From: Lactobacillus johnsonii
GTDB taxonomy: Bacteria > Bacillota > Bacilli > Lactobacillales > Lactobacillaceae
Length of the DNA stretch: 64,000 nucleotides
Direction: 5' to 3'
Assembly (NCBI RefSeq): GCF_014058685.1
Contig: NZ_CP059055.1
Span: 806,001-870,000, forward strand
Made by a program: the position numbers and the translations under genes. How positions within the stretch are numbered: the first letter of the stretch is position 1; the number at the start of each line of letters is the position of its first letter. Of the stretch, positions 62,878 to 64,000 are shown one piece after another. Below the pieces are notes generated by a model. That model was not told the origin of the DNA. It worked only from the letters and a program-made list of their open reading frames with translations, and did no database searches.

Positions 62878-62900
62878 AGAAATGGAAGGAGGGATCTCAC

Positions 62901-63077
62901 ATGGCTAAGACAATCGTTCACGAAAACGAGTCTATTGATGATGCTCTTCGTCGTTTCAAACGTTCCGTTTCTAGAAGTGGTACCTTGCAAGAATACCGCA
63001 AGCGTGAATTCTACGAAAAACCAAGCGTTAAGAGAAAGTTAAAATCCGAAGCTGCTCGTAAGCGTAGACATTATTAA
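62901..63077 (+). CDS. rpsU: 30S ribosomal protein S21
   Basis: A 58-aa very basic ribosomal protein. It starts [22 protein letters not shown] and ends [15 protein letters not shown] (shown in part). The frame is open further upstream, but ATG 62901, 8 bases after GGAGGG, fits the family start. Its own promoter and terminator make it a single-gene unit. Confidence 0.97.
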   Translation: MAKTIVHENESIDDALRRFKRSVSRSGTLQEYRKREFYEKPSVKRKLKSEAARKRRHY

Positions 63078-63080
63078 TAT

Positions 63081-63124
63081 AGAAAAAGCTCCTGGTAGAA
63101 AATTCTTCTATCAAGAGCTTTTTT
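63081..63124 (+). terminator. Intrinsic terminator after rpsU
   Basis: Arms AAAAGCTCCTGGTAGAA / TTCTATCAAGAGCTTTT with one mismatch and one G-U pair, then a T-run. Confidence 0.88.
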
Positions 63125-63183
63125 TATATAAAAAGTTTAAAATAGACTGTGTAAGTTTTGATTAAAGAGGAGAATTAAATACA

Positions 63184-63627
63184 ATGTCACTAAATGATAC
63201 TTTAATGCAAGATATGAAAACAGCTATGAAAGCCAAAGATAAGGAAGCTTTAACTACAATTCGCTCGCTTAAGGCTGCAGTAATGAATTATAAAATTAAA
63301 GTGGGACATGATCTAACTAGTGATGATGAATTAACAGTTTTGTCCAGCGCTCTTAAACAACGCAAAGAATCTTTAGAAGAATTTACTAAGGCTGGCAGAG
63401 ATGATTTAATTAATCAAACAAAGAATGAAATGAAATTAATTGAAAAATACATGCCAAAGCAAATGTCTAAGGAAGAACTTGAAGAAACTGTTGAAGAAAC
63501 AATTAAAGAAGTTGGAGCAAGTTCTAAAAAAGACTTTGGTAAAGTTATGCAAGCTTTAATGCCAAAAATTAAGGGTAAGGCTGATGGTAAAGCAGCTTCT
63601 TCAATTGTTGGTAAAAAGCTTAACTAA
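63184..63627 (+). CDS. GatB/YqeY domain protein
   Basis: A 147-aa helical protein. It shows LMQDMKTAMKAKDKEALTTIRSLKAAV (first part of the family), KLIEKYMPKQMSKEELEETVEE, and a C-terminal region KKDFGKVMQALMPKIKGKADG, which resembles the tRNA-binding tail of GatB. Its role is not known. In Firmicutes it usually lies between rpsU and phoH, as here. Confidence 0.94.
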   Translation: MSLNDTLMQDMKTAMKAKDKEALTTIRSLKAAVMNYKIKVGHDLTSDDELTVLSSALKQRKESLEEFTKAGRDDLINQTKNEMKLIEKYMPKQMSKEELEETVEETIKEVGASSKKDFGKVMQALMPKIKGKADGKAASSIVGKKLN

Positions 63628-63654
63628 TAGCTTTTATTAAACGGAGGATTTTAA

Positions 63655-64000
63655 GTGGGACAAACTATAGAAGCAACATTTACACCAACTAAACCAGAAA
63701 CAATCATGAATTTAGTTGGAATTAACGATGCAAATTTGCGTTTAATTGAAGAATCTTATGATGTGCAGGTAACTGATACTGGTAGTGAAATCGAAGTAAC
63801 CGGAGAAGAAAGCATTGTTAAGAAAATTATGCAAATTTTTACTGCTTTGGATAAGGTTGTTACCCGTGGAGTTACTATTACTGCAACTGATGTTGTTAGC
63901 GCAATTAAGATGGCAGATAAGGGAACTTTAGAATTTTTTGGAGAATTATATAATAAAATTCTAATTAGGGATGCTAAAGGTCGCCCAGTTCGCGTTAAGA
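63655..64000 (+). CDS. phoH: PhoH family protein, N-terminal part (runs off the window)
   Basis: The frame starts at GTG after ACGGAGGA and continues to the edge, 115 codons. The translated start reads MGQTIEATFTPTKPETIMNL and it has a KH-like N-terminal region with NDANLRLIEESYDVQV. The place after rpsU and yqeY fits PhoH. The ATPase P-loop lies beyond the window. Confidence 0.88.
   Translation, partial: MGQTIEATFTPTKPETIMNLVGINDANLRLIEESYDVQVTDTGSEIEVTGEESIVKKIMQIFTALDKVVTRGVTITATDVVSAIKMADKGTLEFFGELYNKILIRDAKGRPVRVK

Overview
This window looks like chromosomal DNA of a low-GC lactic acid bacterium, most probably the Lactobacillus johnsonii / L. gasseri group. The basis is the AT-rich sequence, the conserved lactobacillar gene order, a 326-aa bile salt hydrolase of the type I know from L. 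johnsonii/gasseri, T-box control of aminoacyl-tRNA synthetase and methionine uptake genes, and CcpA (cre) and HrcA (CIRCE) operators. Species assignment rests on recognition, not on a database search. About 52 protein genes, one tRNA and two T-box riboswitches are supported. I see no phage, insertion sequence or CRISPR array.

Layout. 1-2.3 kb: end of infB, then rbfA, truB and ribF. 2.4-4.8 kb: an antibiotic-resistance-type ABC-F gene behind a three-segment attenuator with a possible 3-codon leader peptide, followed by a GyrI-like gene. 4.8-9.7 kb: hrcA-grpE-dnaK-dnaJ with two CIRCE operators flanking one promoter. 9.8-15.6 kb: lepA, a class A sortase, recJ and apt. 15.6-20.3 kb: a YjeM-like amino acid transporter, cardiolipin synthase and thyA-folA. 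20.4-25.3 kb: a cre-flanked sugar transporter, a P3A-type proton ATPase divergent from a LysR regulator, and an overlooked 31-aa gene on the minus strand. 25.4-31.4 kb: tRNA-Ser(CGA), a PAP2 phosphatase, enolase, a SemiSWEET, a YbiT-type ABC-F with one degenerate ATP site, bile salt hydrolase and an XRE regulator. 31.5-36.2 kb: a secreted nuclease with a partner membrane protein, then a Met T-box and metQ-metN-metI. 36.3-40.1 kb: fumarase, fumarate reductase and an LDH-family enzyme carrying the malate dehydrogenase specificity arginine. Together these would form a reductive oxaloacetate-malate-fumarate-succinate branch. 40.2-46.9 kb: a ThrE-type exporter, asparaginase, a CtpE-like P-type ATPase and a large GT-C-like membrane protein. 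47-55 kb: a YbaK-type tRNA editing protein, prmA, rel-dtd, and hisS-aspS behind a T-box whose specifier region holds overlapping GAC (Asp) and CAC (His) codons. 55-64 kb: an aminotransferase, msrB, an SGNH hydrolase, a small orphan gene, msrA, a YitT protein, sdaAB-sdaAA with a DUF59 protein, the PPDK regulatory protein, rpsU, a YqeY protein and the start of phoH.

Most of the window is housekeeping. The less ordinary content is in the regulatory RNA (ABC-F attenuator, Asp/His T-box), in the probable misnaming of the LDH-like gene, and in the small genes missed by length cut-offs. Most transcription units end in clear intrinsic terminators, and several convergent pairs share one bidirectional hairpin.
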